The position numbers and the translations under genes were made by a program. This document shows, one piece after another, positions 33,043-42,528 of a DNA stretch of 46,231 nucleotides. Under the pieces are notes generated by a model. It searched no databases, was not told the origin of the DNA, and was given only the letters and a program-made list of their open reading frames with translations. Source of the DNA: a virus; IMG/VR virus record IMGVR_UViG_3300028829_002197, positions 1 through 46,231 of that record, one strand, 5' to 3'. Every line of letters starts with the position of its first letter. Position 1 is the first letter of the stretch.

Positions 33043-33045
33043 TGA

Positions 33046-33074
33046 TTGACTTATTGTGCGTTGTGTGATATAAT
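33046..33074 (+). promoter_or_regulatory. Sigma70-like promoter before gp43
   Basis: TTGACT at 33046-33051, a 17-base spacer and a perfect TATAAT at 33069-33074, so 11 of 12 consensus positions. The polymerase ATG is 30 bases past the -10. Confidence 0.82.
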
Positions 33075-33103
33075 ACACCTAGTAATTTACATAATGAGGA
33101 ATC

Positions 33104-35539
33104 ATGCGATTTTATACTAATATCCAGAATCTTGGAAATAAAATTCTTGTCAAAGAAACTGTTAATGGTGAGCGTAAGAGGTATCGAACTTCTTACTCAC
33201 CATCTCTTTTTTATGAAGTAAAAGAAAAGACGCCTCATCGTTCTCTTGATGGTAAATATTTGAGAAAAGTTAAATTCCCAGATATTTCTTCTGCAAGAGC
33301 AAAGATAAAAGAGAATGCTGATATTTTGTCATTCTATGGAATGACGCAGTTTATTTATCCGTACATTGCAGACAACTATTCAGATTTAGAATTTGACTTG
33401 GACAAGATTCGAATTGCGACACTTGACATTGAGGTTGAGTGTGAAAACGGTTTCCCTAATCCTCTAGAAGCAGTAGAACGAGTGAACGCCATTACTCTTA
33501 AGTATGACAATATGTATACTGTTCTTGGTTTGGGGGATTGGGAGAATACTAATGAGTCTTTATCACATCTCAATATCAAGTATTACAAATGTACCAGTGA
33601 GATTGAACTTCTTAAATCTTTCTTAAATTTGTGGGAAGCTGCCGACATTGATATTGTAACTGGTTGGAATGTTAATCAGTTTGATATGAGTTATCTTGTA
33701 AACCGTATCACAAAAATTCTTGGAGAAAACAATACTAAAAAACTTTCTCCTTGGGGCATCGTAGATAGAATTCAAAAAAACATTCGTGGACAATTGCAGG
33801 AACAAGTTAATATACTTGGTATTACCATTGTCGATTATCTTGACTTATATCGAAAGTTTACCTATGTAACAAGAGAAAGTTATCGCCTCGACCACATTGC
33901 CTTTGTCGAGTTGGGTGAGAGAAAACTAGATCACTCAGAATTCTCGCACATGCACCTGTTCTATAAAGAGGATTACCAAAAGTTTATTGACTACAACATC
34001 AAAGACGTTGAACTTGTTGATAGACTTGACGATAAACTTAAATTGTTAGAGTTGTTAATTACGATTGCATATGAGGCGAGAGTAAACTATGATGAGGTTT
34101 TTTCGCCCATTAAAACTTGGGACTCAATTGCGTTTAATCATCTTAAAAAGGGTAATATTGTAATCCCCCCAAAAAGAAATAATAGTAAGACTGCCGCATA
34201 CGCCGGAGCTTATGTAAAAGAACCAACTGTGGGGATGCATGATTGGATTCTTTCGTTTGACTTGAACAGTCTATATCCGCACCTTATTATGCAGTATAAT
34301 ATTTCGCCTGAAACTTTGGTTGAAACAGACAGAGTAGATACATCTGTTAATGACCTGTTAGAAATGAAAACAAATACTGAAATTATTTCGAGGAGTAACT
34401 TGTCACTTACTCCTAATGGTGTTCTATATAATAATGACAAGAAAGGTTTTCTTCCAAAACTTATGCAGAAGATGTATGATGACAGGGTTTTGTACAAGAA
34501 GGAAATGTTGAAGACAAAACAAGATAAAATTGATGGTGTTGGTGACCCTAAAGAACTAGACAAAAAGATTGCCGCACTTAACAACAAGCAGATGGCCGCA
34601 AAGATTCTTCTCAACTCCGCCTATGGTGCGCTGGGAAATCAATACTTTAGGTATTTCGATATCAGACAGGCGGAGTCTATCACTTTATCTGGACAGTTAG
34701 CTATCAGATGGATTGAAAAGAAAGTAAATGAATATGTCAACAAAATTCTACAAAATGAACAGGAAAAGAACTACGTTATTGCAAGCGATACGGATTCGAT
34801 ATACGTCACTCTTGGTGACTTGGTACATAAAGTGTTTAACCAAGGAACTGCATTCAAGGAGAGTGATGATATCATACAAACGGAACGAGTGGTTAACTTC
34901 CTTGATAGAGTGGCCCAAGAGAAAATTGAACCTTTTATTGATCGTAGTTATCAAGAACTTGCTTTGTATATGAATGCATATGAACAGAAGATGTTCATGA
35001 AAAGAGAAGTGATTGCATCAAAAGGATTATGGACTGCAAAGAAACGATACATTCTGAATGTTCATGACAGTGAGGGTGTTCGATATAAAGAACCAGACTT
35101 AAAAATCATGGGGATTGAGGCGGTTCGATCATCCACCCCCGCTGCATGTAGGGACAAGTTAAAACAATCCTTTAAGGTTATTATGGGTGGTGATAATGAT
35201 GAACTTATTCAGTTTATCGACACTTTTAGAGAAGACTTTAAAACCTTTCCTGTAGATGAGGTTGCATTTCCTAGAAGTGTCAACGGATTACGAAAGTATT
35301 TCGATTCTGCAAAACTATACAAGAAGGGAACGCCCATCCATGTAAAGGGAGTAATGCACTACAATCAGCTAGTCAAGAAACATAAATTGGATATGACTTA
35401 TCCAGTTATCAAAGAGGGCGAAAAGATTAAGTTCGCTTATCTAAAAGAACCCAATCCAATTGGAAACAATACAATTGCAATTCAATTAAAACCATCACTG
35501 ATGCTATTGGATGGAAGGTTGAAAAAATATTCACAATAG
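33104..35539 (+). CDS. gp43: DNA polymerase gp43 (family B)
   Basis: An 811-residue replicative polymerase (T4 898). The exonuclease domain has TLDIEVE (Asp108, Glu110), TGWNVNQFDMSYL and YNIKDVELVDRLD. The polymerase domain has DLNSLYPHLIMQ (Asp386), KILLNSAYGALGNQ with the conserved Lys/Tyr helix, and ASDTDSIYV (Asp562, Asp564). All catalytic residues are kept, so both proofreading and synthesis should work. It uses the gp45 clamp. It has its own early promoter and no intron or split, unlike some T4 relatives. Confidence 0.97.
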   Translation: MRFYTNIQNLGNKILVKETVNGERKRYRTSYSPSLFYEVKEKTPHRSLDGKYLRKVKFPDISSARAKIKENADILSFYGMTQFIYPYIADNYSDLEFDLDKIRIATLDIEVECENGFPNPLEAVERVNAITLKYDNMYTVLGLGDWENTNESLSHLNIKYYKCTSEIELLKSFLNLWEAADIDIVTGWNVNQFDMSYLVNRITKILGENNTKKLSPWGIVDRIQKNIRGQLQEQVNILGITIVDYLDLYRKFTYVTRESYRLDHIAFVELGERKLDHSEFSHMHLFYKEDYQKFIDYNIKDVELVDRLDDKLKLLELLITIAYEARVNYDEVFSPIKTWDSIAFNHLKKGNIVIPPKRNNSKTAAYAGAYVKEPTVGMHDWILSFDLNSLYPHLIMQYNISPETLVETDRVDTSVNDLLEMKTNTEIISRSNLSLTPNGVLYNNDKKGFLPKLMQKMYDDRVLYKKEMLKTKQDKIDGVGDPKELDKKIAALNNKQMAAKILLNSAYGALGNQYFRYFDIRQAESITLSGQLAIRWIEKKVNEYVNKILQNEQEKNYVIASDTDSIYVTLGDLVHKVFNQGTAFKESDDIIQTERVVNFLDRVAQEKIEPFIDRSYQELALYMNAYEQKMFMKREVIASKGLWTAKKRYILNVHDSEGVRYKEPDLKIMGIEAVRSSTPAACRDKLKQSFKVIMGGDNDELIQFIDTFREDFKTFPVDEVAFPRSVNGLRKYFDSAKLYKKGTPIHVKGVMHYNQLVKKHKLDMTYPVIKEGEKIKFAYLKEPNPIGNNTIAIQLKPSLMLLDGRLKKYSQ

Positions 35540-35565
35540 ACGATTTTTTTTAATAGGAGAATAAT

Positions 35566-36582
35566 ATGTCTGGACTAATGAGTAAATTGAGAAAGAATAC
35601 TTCTTTCAAAGACGGAAGAGTTAATACTCTTTCCGAATCTCCATTTCTACACGAAAAGGATGATATTCCTACAAACATTCCTGCAGTGAATGTTGCATTT
35701 TCTGGTTCGTTGGATAAAGGATATACATCTGGGTTGACTATGTTTGCAGGCCCTAGTAAACACTTCAAGACTGCATTTGGTTTGATTATGATGAAGGCAT
35801 ATCTTGACAAGTATCCAGAAGGTGTTGCACTTTTTTATGATAGTGAATTTGGTACACCACAAAATTATTTTGATGTGTTCGAGATCGATACATCAAGAGT
35901 TGTACATATTCCAGTTACTGATTTGGAAGAATTAAAATTTGATATAGTTTCGCAGTTAAAAGAAATCGAAACAGAAGACAAACTTTTTATCATGGTTGAT
36001 TCTGTAGGAAACCTTGCGTCCAAAAAAGAAGTAGAAGATGCGGAGAATCAAAAATCTACCGCCGATATGACTAGAGCAAAGCAGTTCAAATCTTTATTCA
36101 GAATGATTACTCCCCATCTTACGATGAAGGATATTCCAATGGTTGCAATCAATCATACATACGATTCTCAGGGGCTATATCCTACCAAAGTAGTCTCTGG
36201 TGGTACTGGAATGTATTATAGCGCAGATACTATTTGGATTATAGGTAGACAACAAGATAAAGTTGGTGCAGAAATTCAAGGTTATCACTTTGTAATTAAT
36301 GTAGAGAAATCTAGATTTGTTAAAGAGAAATCTAAAATACCAATTTCAGTTTCTTGGGAAAAAGGTGTAGATAAATTCTCAGGTCTTCTTGACATGGCAC
36401 TAGATTATGGTGTAATATCTAGATCTGGTGGATGGTATCAAATGGTTGATCCAGAAACTGGTGCGGTTGATGATAAGAAGTTTCGTGAAAAAGAAACCCA
36501 TACCCCTGAGTTTTGGAAAGACTTGTTGACGGATTCTAAATTCAATGACTTCTTGAAAAAGAAATATAGAGTTGGTAATTAG
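35566..36582 (+). CDS. uvsX: RecA-like recombinase UvsX
   Basis: A 338-residue strand-exchange protein. Walker A AGPSKHFKT covers residues 61-69, similar to T4 GPSKSFKS. FIMVDSVGNLASKKE is Walker B, and MVAINHTYDSQGLYPTKVVS is the L2-type DNA-binding region. It forms filaments on single-stranded DNA with help from UvsY for repair and recombination-dependent replication. The stop is followed directly by the next ATG. Confidence 0.95.
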   Translation: MSGLMSKLRKNTSFKDGRVNTLSESPFLHEKDDIPTNIPAVNVAFSGSLDKGYTSGLTMFAGPSKHFKTAFGLIMMKAYLDKYPEGVALFYDSEFGTPQNYFDVFEIDTSRVVHIPVTDLEELKFDIVSQLKEIETEDKLFIMVDSVGNLASKKEVEDAENQKSTADMTRAKQFKSLFRMITPHLTMKDIPMVAINHTYDSQGLYPTKVVSGGTGMYYSADTIWIIGRQQDKVGAEIQGYHFVINVEKSRFVKEKSKIPISVSWEKGVDKFSGLLDMALDYGVISRSGGWYQMVDPETGAVDDKKFREKETHTPEFWKDLLTDSKFNDFLKKKYRVGN

Positions 36583-36915
36583 ATGAAAATCTTTGCTTCT
36601 AAACATGTATATAAACAAAGACTTAATACTTGTAGAGGGTGCGAACACTTTCAAGGTTTGGCCCTCGTATGTAAAAAGTGTGGATGTTTTATGCCTGCAA
36701 AAGCAAAGATTGCAAATCTAAGATGTCCTGTAGATAAGTGGAAAGAAGTTTATGGTACTGAAGATAGAGAACCCGAAACAATTACTTTGATCGATCAAAA
36801 AAAAACTTTAACTAAAGAAGAAAAGATTATAGAACTACATAATAGAGCGAAGACCTTAGAGTCTGAAGCAAAAAAACTTTATGATGAAGCGGATAAATTG
36901 AATGGAATTAAGTGA
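36583..36915 (+). CDS. Zinc-binding small protein between uvsX and 41
   Basis: A 110-residue protein with six cysteines in the N-terminal half (Cys17, 20, 30, 33, 35 and 48) arranged as CxxC...CxxCxC...C, a zinc-ribbon-like pattern. A helical, Lys/Glu-rich C-terminal half (EEKIIELHNRAKTLESEAKK) follows. It lies exactly between two replication-recombination genes and overlaps gp41 by 14 bases, so it is probably made with them. Similar small zinc proteins occur in other phages. No biochemical role is known to me. Confidence 0.65.
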   Translation: MKIFASKHVYKQRLNTCRGCEHFQGLALVCKKCGCFMPAKAKIANLRCPVDKWKEVYGTEDREPETITLIDQKKTLTKEEKIIELHNRAKTLESEAKKLYDEADKLNGIK

Positions 36916-38278
36916 AAGTATAATTCTAAGTGCATTATATTCTAATGAAGATTATGTGCGAAGAACATTACCATACCTAGAAAAAGATTATTTTACTAGT
37001 GAACCAAATAAAGTTATATTTGAGTTGATTCGTAGTCATGTTGAAACGTACAATACTACACCAACCAAAGATTCTTTAATGATATCATTAGATGATGTTA
37101 GTTTGAGTGAAAATAATTTTAAAGAGTCACATGCTCTTATTGAGTCATTAAAAGAAACGGATGAGAAACAAACAGACTGGCAAGTAGACCATACTGAAAG
37201 GTGGTGTCAAGAACGTGCATTATATAATGCAGTTATGAAATCTATCAGTATATTGAATGACCATGAAGATCAGAAGGGTGATTTACCAAAACTACTACAG
37301 GATGCACTTGCTGTATCATTTGATACACATATTGGACATGATTTTGTTGATGATTTTGAAACTAGATTTGAGTTTTATAATAGAGTAGAAGAAAAGGTAC
37401 CTTTTCACTTGGAATTATTCAACGAAATTACCAAAGGTGGACTATCGAACAAAACATTAAATGTTGCTCTTGCTGGTACAGGTGTTGGTAAATCTTTGTT
37501 TATGTGTGACCTTGCAGCAAACCATTATATGATGGGAAAAAATGTTTTATACATTACATTAGAAATGTCTGAAGAAAAAATTGCAGAAAGAATTGATGCT
37601 AACTTGCTTAACATTTCTATTGCGGATGTTGCAAGTACTTCGAAATCTTCATTTGAGAAGAAAATAGAAAAGATTAAAAACAAAACCACTGGTAAGTTGA
37701 TTATCAAAGAGTATCCAACTGCAGTTGCAAATGCAAATCACTTTAGACATTTGTTGAATGAATTGCATCTAAAAAGGAACTTTATCCCTGATGTTATATT
37801 CATTGATTATTTGAATATTTGTAGTTCTGCGAGAATTCGATATGGTGCTGGTATAAATTCTTATACACTTGTAAAATCAATTGCAGAAGAACTGAGAGGA
37901 CTTGCAGTTGAGAATAATGTCCCAATCATCAGTGCAACTCAGACCACTCGTTCTGGCTACTCAAATACAGATGTTGACTTAACAGATACTTCAGAGTCTT
38001 TTGGACTTCCTGCGACTGCAGACTTGATGTTTGCGTTGATATCTACTGAAGAGTTGGAAGACATGAATCAGATTTTGGTTAAACAATTGAAGAATAGATA
38101 TAATGACATTAATAATCATAAACGCTTTGTTGTCGGAATCGATAGGGCAAAGATGCGACTGTACGATGCAGAAAATTCTGCACAAAATGATATCGTAGAA
38201 GAAGTGAGTACATCATCCTATAAGAATTTACAAAACGAAGGAAAGAAAAAAATTGGAAGTGTGGAGATAAAAATATGA
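36902..38278 (+). CDS. gp41: Replicative DNA helicase gp41
   Basis: A 458-residue DnaB-family helicase (T4 gp41 475). Walker A GTGVGKS is at residues 192-198, and LYITLEMSEEKIAERID and VIFIDYLNICSS are the H1a and Walker B regions. A later segment holds IISATQTTRSGYSNTD. It unwinds DNA at the fork and works with the primase gp61 (not in this window). The start overlaps the zinc protein and the end overlaps the oxygenase gene by four bases. Confidence 0.94.
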   Translation: MELSESIILSALYSNEDYVRRTLPYLEKDYFTSEPNKVIFELIRSHVETYNTTPTKDSLMISLDDVSLSENNFKESHALIESLKETDEKQTDWQVDHTERWCQERALYNAVMKSISILNDHEDQKGDLPKLLQDALAVSFDTHIGHDFVDDFETRFEFYNRVEEKVPFHLELFNEITKGGLSNKTLNVALAGTGVGKSLFMCDLAANHYMMGKNVLYITLEMSEEKIAERIDANLLNISIADVASTSKSSFEKKIEKIKNKTTGKLIIKEYPTAVANANHFRHLLNELHLKRNFIPDVIFIDYLNICSSARIRYGAGINSYTLVKSIAEELRGLAVENNVPIISATQTTRSGYSNTDVDLTDTSESFGLPATADLMFALISTEELEDMNQILVKQLKNRYNDINNHKRFVVGIDRAKMRLYDAENSAQNDIVEEVSTSSYKNLQNEGKKKIGSVEIKI

Positions 38279-38925
38279 CACAAGAAGCAAATACTGCAAC
38301 TACTGCAGAAACAACAGTTCATTTTGAAGTAGATGAAGATAATTTTGATATACGACCACCAGATGGCCAACGGGCATTTATTTCTGTTTGGGATAATGTT
38401 TTATCTGATGAAGATTGTACTAAGATGATTGAATTGTTTGAAGATGCAAACGAACATCACAGAAAAGTAAATACCGAAGCGAGAACATATACCGAAGTAA
38501 ATTTCTTTGACCCAGAACTATCTGAAAAGTTCCCAGAGTTTGAAGAATTTTCTATGAAACTTTTAAATATTATTTCTGAGTATACTGAAATGTATCGCAG
38601 ACATAATAACATTATGTTTTTTCCTGGCCAGTGTGTCAACGAAGAAATTAAAATGAAAAAATATACTAAGGGTTCTGCTGATGATTTTAAATATCATTCA
38701 GATGTTGGAGACCACTTATCTGCAAAAAGATTTGTTGCATGTTTCTTTTATTTGAATGATGTCGAAGAGGGTGGGGAGACCGTTTTCCCAGATTATAATC
38801 TAAGTGTGAATCCAGTTAAGGGAAGACTTGCCATCTGGCCACCTTTCTGGACACACCCACATCAATGTATGCCCGCAAAGTCTGATGATAAGTATGTTGT
38901 CGGTACATATCTCCATTATATGTAA
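38275..38925 (+). CDS. 2OG-Fe(II) oxygenase (prolyl 4-hydroxylase-like)
   Basis: A 216-residue dioxygenase. Iron ligands are HSD (His141, Asp143) and His196 in the HPHQ segment. Lys206, ten residues after the last His, is the usual 2-oxoglutarate-binding residue. FFYLNDVEEGGETVFPDYNL is the conserved core strand region. Such enzymes are common in marine T4-like phages. They could hydroxylate proteins or modify nucleic acid, and the substrate is unknown. It follows gp41 with a start/stop overlap. Confidence 0.88.
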   Translation: MTQEANTATTAETTVHFEVDEDNFDIRPPDGQRAFISVWDNVLSDEDCTKMIELFEDANEHHRKVNTEARTYTEVNFFDPELSEKFPEFEEFSMKLLNIISEYTEMYRRHNNIMFFPGQCVNEEIKMKKYTKGSADDFKYHSDVGDHLSAKRFVACFFYLNDVEEGGETVFPDYNLSVNPVKGRLAIWPPFWTHPHQCMPAKSDDKYVVGTYLHYM

Positions 38926-38928
38926 AAT

Positions 38929-38936
38929 TATAAATA
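38929..38936 (+). promoter_or_regulatory. T4-type late promoter before the accessory cluster
   Basis: An exact TATAAATA lies four bases after the oxygenase stop codon and 31 bases before the next start. It is the only intergenic exact late element downstream of uvsY, so it sets the following genes apart from the surrounding early replication genes. Confidence 0.6.
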
Positions 38937-38967
38937 ATGGTATTAACCTAATAAAAAGGGAATTCCA

Positions 38968-40329
38968 TTGGCAAACCTTGGATCAAAAGAAGCAAAGTTT
39001 GAAAAACCATATTTGAATATGGTTGCAGATGTTATTAATGGTAAAAAAGAACTAAAGTTTGCGGATAGATCAAAGGCCGTAGTTCAATTGACTCCAGAAG
39101 TAAAAAAGTTTCTTGGGGCAGTGAAGGACAAATCACAACCTAGAGTTACAGGTTCTTTAACAAAAGGTGGTCAGTACCTTCCCATTTTTAATGGATACAA
39201 GTGGACACAAATAGATAAAGCGCCCTTTAGTGGAATGGGAGGCGGTTCTGATGGGAAAACTACCCAGATGCAAGAACTCGCCTCTCTTTTTGCAATACAA
39301 AAAAGTATTGAAAATAATGGGTATACTAATCAAGGCGCCTTTATGAAATTATATCGCAATGATTTGAAAACGATATATCCTGCAATGAATGAAGAATGGG
39401 AAAGCACATTCTTCCAGCAACAACTCACCACATATAGAGAAGTCGGAAACACCAGATATGGACACTACTCCAGAGATGGTGGGTTTATGGATTATATTAC
39501 TAGTATTTGCAAACAAAAATATGGTATTGCAAAAAAGGATACTTGGAATCCTGCAGATATATGGCTAGTATCTGACCTTAATAAAGTAAAAAATACCTTG
39601 AAAGAAAAGGTATTAGACGATGTAACTTCATTAGAAGAATTTAATGCTATTCTTAGAGATATGTTTCATGAGAGAAGAATCGTTGGAATTTCTCTAAAGA
39701 AAATGTCTGGGAGAACTGCAAAATGGGAACCTGTGAATCTAGAAAACATGGATATTTTCGATGATAGAGAATATAATTTTAAACTTTCTGATATTGATAT
39801 AAATTTAAAAACAAAAGGTAATGGAGAGTTTGTTAACTCAGATACCAAAATTGTTGTAGCAGGTAAAAAGGGAAAAATTAAATTTCAAATCAGACAAAAT
39901 AGTGCTGGGTTTAATAATTTAAAAATTGAAGGGACAGACTTGGGTGCGACTTCTGCAAGACTTGGTAAAGTTCCTTTAGATATGGCCAGAAAAATTTTTA
40001 CAGATGAAGGCCTTACTTGGGATAACGATAACAAAAACTATCCTACATCCGAACAAGAATTTATGAATGATTATAATAGATTCTTGTATAAATTCAATAA
40101 AGTAAAACAATATACAGGAATAACCGAAACCCAGTTTCAAAAGAATGTGGTATCGGTATTTAATACATCCAGACCAGATTATGCTCATAGTAAATTGATG
40201 CAGCTGCATTTGGTGTGTGAAATTGTCTCTATTACAAATGACGAAAAAAGAGATGATTTACTAACAACTTTAACATATCTTGCCCAGAAGAAGGGAAAAA
40301 TATTTGGGCCATTCGGGAAACTTTACTAA
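38968..40329 (+). CDS. Protein of unknown function, possible PD-(D/E)xK-type nuclease
   Basis: A 453-residue protein starting at TTG 38968 (AAGGG seven bases upstream). The middle holds the pair NPADIWLVSD and VGISLKKMSG, about 60 residues apart. This arrangement (PxDxW ... (I/V)SLKK) is like that of restriction-endonuclease-fold proteins, in which an acidic residue and a Lys flank the active site. The Glu of a classical ExK is not evident. A C-terminal ~100-residue helical region follows. The next gene starts in its stop codon (TAATG). I do not recognise a named family; the nuclease idea is a weak inference. Confidence 0.5.
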   Translation: MANLGSKEAKFEKPYLNMVADVINGKKELKFADRSKAVVQLTPEVKKFLGAVKDKSQPRVTGSLTKGGQYLPIFNGYKWTQIDKAPFSGMGGGSDGKTTQMQELASLFAIQKSIENNGYTNQGAFMKLYRNDLKTIYPAMNEEWESTFFQQQLTTYREVGNTRYGHYSRDGGFMDYITSICKQKYGIAKKDTWNPADIWLVSDLNKVKNTLKEKVLDDVTSLEEFNAILRDMFHERRIVGISLKKMSGRTAKWEPVNLENMDIFDDREYNFKLSDIDINLKTKGNGEFVNSDTKIVVAGKKGKIKFQIRQNSAGFNNLKIEGTDLGATSARLGKVPLDMARKIFTDEGLTWDNDNKNYPTSEQEFMNDYNRFLYKFNKVKQYTGITETQFQKNVVSVFNTSRPDYAHSKLMQLHLVCEIVSITNDEKRDDLLTTLTYLAQKKGKIFGPFGKLY

Positions 40330-41582
40330 TGAAATCATTTACAAAATATCTTAATGAATCAAAGGGTGGAAAAAATTTACACCTAGAACACCTTGAGGAT
40401 GAAATTTTAAACTTTGGGGTCGATGGTGGTCGTGCTGCTGTTCGATTTCTTTTATCTTTAAAAGACATGTTGTCTGGAAATTCAGATTCTAAAGTAAACA
40501 TGACAGTTAAATGGGACGGTGCTCCTGCTATATTCGCTGGAATTGACCCATCAGATGGTAAGTTTTTTATTGCAAAAAAGTCTGTATTTAATGAGACTCC
40601 ATTGTTATATAAAAGTATGGCAGAGATTGCTGCAGATACAAAACTCAGTCCTGCCTTAAAATCAAAATTTACTGTTGCACTTCGAGAATTTTCCAAGTTG
40701 GGAATCACGGGGGTAATTCAAGGCGACTTGATGTTTACTGATGATGTGTCAGAAAAAACACTTGACGGTGAGACATATCTAACATTTCAACAAAATACAT
40801 TGATGTATGCAGTTCAGAAAGACTCTGATTTAGGAAGGGCGATCAACGCTGCAAAGATTGGAGTTGTTTGGCATACAACATATTCTGGAAAAGATTTACC
40901 ATCAATGACAGCTTCTTTTGGTGTTAATATTTCTGGACTAAAGAAAACCTCGTCTGTGTGGATGGATGATGCAACATATAAAGATGTTTCTGGTTCTGCA
41001 AAATTTACTTCGTCTGAACTAAAAACATTTAATGGTCAAATGTCTCAAGTTGGTAGAAAATTTAAGAAAATTAAAGCAAACGACTTTAAAACATTCATGC
41101 AACTCCAAAACAAAACTTTCATCAAAGGACTTGCTGGTGCAAGTTTTAAAACATATCTTAACACATATATTCGTGAAGGACAGAATATTTCTACAAAGAA
41201 TATGAAAAATCTAGACTATTCGATGTATGTTAAAAACTTTTTTGATGAAAAGGTTATTGCAAAATTAAAAACAGAAGGTGCAAGAAAAGATAAAGAGAGA
41301 ATTAGAGATGAGGCAGTAAAGCAATTAATTAAATTAGATGGTGTTGCATATGCAATTGTTGATTTTATGGAAGAATTAATTAGTGCTAAGTCTCTTATTA
41401 TAAATAAACTAAATAGTGTTAAACAATTAACGCAGATTTTTGTTCGTACAAAAAACGGTTATGAAGTGACAAATCCAGAAGGTTATGTTGCAATTGATAC
41501 GAAAGGTAATGCCGTCAAAATTGTAGATCGAATGGAATTTAGTTACAATAACTTTACTGCAGCAAAGGCATGGGACAAGTAA
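40329..41582 (+). CDS. KxDG nucleotidyltransferase (ligase-like) with capsid-targeting-like leader
   Basis: A 417-residue protein starting MKSFTKYLNES, a leader resembling T4 internal proteins with a possible gp21 site after Glu10. The next part contains VKWDGAPAIFAG with K61-W-D-G64, the motif I signature of ATP-dependent DNA/RNA ligases and capping enzymes. FFIAKKSVFN (79-88) and GVIQGDLMFTDD (near 128-139) would correspond to later motifs; a clear motif IV and V are not obvious. Such proteins are found in other large phages with no proven activity. It directly precedes a P-loop kinase. A nucleic-acid sealing role is inferred. Confidence 0.55.
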   Translation: MKSFTKYLNESKGGKNLHLEHLEDEILNFGVDGGRAAVRFLLSLKDMLSGNSDSKVNMTVKWDGAPAIFAGIDPSDGKFFIAKKSVFNETPLLYKSMAEIAADTKLSPALKSKFTVALREFSKLGITGVIQGDLMFTDDVSEKTLDGETYLTFQQNTLMYAVQKDSDLGRAINAAKIGVVWHTTYSGKDLPSMTASFGVNISGLKKTSSVWMDDATYKDVSGSAKFTSSELKTFNGQMSQVGRKFKKIKANDFKTFMQLQNKTFIKGLAGASFKTYLNTYIREGQNISTKNMKNLDYSMYVKNFFDEKVIAKLKTEGARKDKERIRDEAVKQLIKLDGVAYAIVDFMEELISAKSLIINKLNSVKQLTQIFVRTKNGYEVTNPEGYVAIDTKGNAVKIVDRMEFSYNNFTAAKAWDK

Positions 41583-41583
41583 A

Positions 41584-42528
41584 ATGGATATAAAAAATAT
41601 AATCGAAAATCTTAGAAACGAAGATTCTTTAAATGAGGGGATCAACGACCCAGGCATATTTAAGGCGGTGTTTCTTGCTGGTGGGCCAGGTTCTGGTAAG
41701 TCTTTTATCGTAGGTAGAACTGCACTTACTTCTTTTGGAATGAGAGTTGTAAACTCTGACCCTGCATTTGAAAGGGCATTAGATAAGGCTGGTCTGGACA
41801 AAGGAAACCCAGACGATGTTTTCTCTGACCTTGGACAACAAGTAAGAGGTAAGGCAAAAGCACTTACTGCGATGCAACAGGCGGGATATGTGAAGGGTAG
41901 ACTTGGACTTGTTGTCGATGGTACTGGAAAAGATTATGACAAAATTAAAAAACAAAAGGACAAATTAGAGGCGATGGGTTATGAAACCGCCATGATTTTT
42001 GTCAATACCGATTTAGATACCGCATTAAACCGAAATAGATTAAGGGCGAGAAGTCTTCCAGACAATGAAGTTGAATCTATGTGGAAAGGTGTCCAAGGAA
42101 ACATTGGTAAATTCCAGTCTGCGTTTAAATCAAAAATGTTTGTAATCGATAACTCCGATGGTGCAGACTTCGAAAGAGATGTTATGAGAGCATATAGAAC
42201 TATTGGAACATGGGCAAAGAAGACCCCAACCAATAATGTCGCTAAAAAGTGGATTTCTGCGGAAAAGGCAGCTAGAGGAATTAAAGAAGAACTACTTAGA
42301 GAAGACGTAGAGTTTGCACAGGACAGTTTAGAGATGATGTTAAGACAACTCATTATTCTTTCTAATAAGTCTACAGAACTTGCAGAGTCACTTATGGAAG
42401 AAGTGGATAATCCACAAAATGACGAATATGAAATGGAGGCGTGGGTAGTTTCTAAAGTGACAAAGGCCAAGGATTACATTGACGCTGTTTATGATTATAG
42501 TATCATGGACGAAATGGATGATGACTAA
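41584..42528 (+). CDS. P-loop kinase (polynucleotide kinase / zeta-toxin-like)
   Basis: A 314-residue protein with Walker A GGPGSGKS at residues 33-40. NSDPAFERAL, a VVDGTGKDYDKI strand and an Arg-rich lid (RNRLRARSLPDNEV) follow, the layout of AAA_33-type small-molecule or 5'-end kinases. The first 20 residues are a separate helical leader (MDIKNIIENLRNEDSLNEG) with two L-x-E sequences that could be cut by gp21. The C-terminal ~100 residues are acidic. Its place between the ligase-like and HAD phosphatase genes suggests a joint role. Substrate unproven. Confidence 0.65.
   Translation: MDIKNIIENLRNEDSLNEGINDPGIFKAVFLAGGPGSGKSFIVGRTALTSFGMRVVNSDPAFERALDKAGLDKGNPDDVFSDLGQQVRGKAKALTAMQQAGYVKGRLGLVVDGTGKDYDKIKKQKDKLEAMGYETAMIFVNTDLDTALNRNRLRARSLPDNEVESMWKGVQGNIGKFQSAFKSKMFVIDNSDGADFERDVMRAYRTIGTWAKKTPTNNVAKKWISAEKAARGIKEELLREDVEFAQDSLEMMLRQLIILSNKSTELAESLMEEVDNPQNDEYEMEAWVVSKVTKAKDYIDAVYDYSIMDEMDDD

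Noticed and set aside
41399-41406. TATAAATA inside the ligase-like gene
   Set aside because: It encodes ordinary residues in a good frame and the next gene starts about 180 bases later. Chance occurrence is likely in AT-rich DNA.
40232-42470. Minus-strand ORFs of 124-163 codons opposite the ligase-like and kinase genes
   Set aside because: Shadows of clear plus-strand genes with motifs; composition follows the complementary codons.
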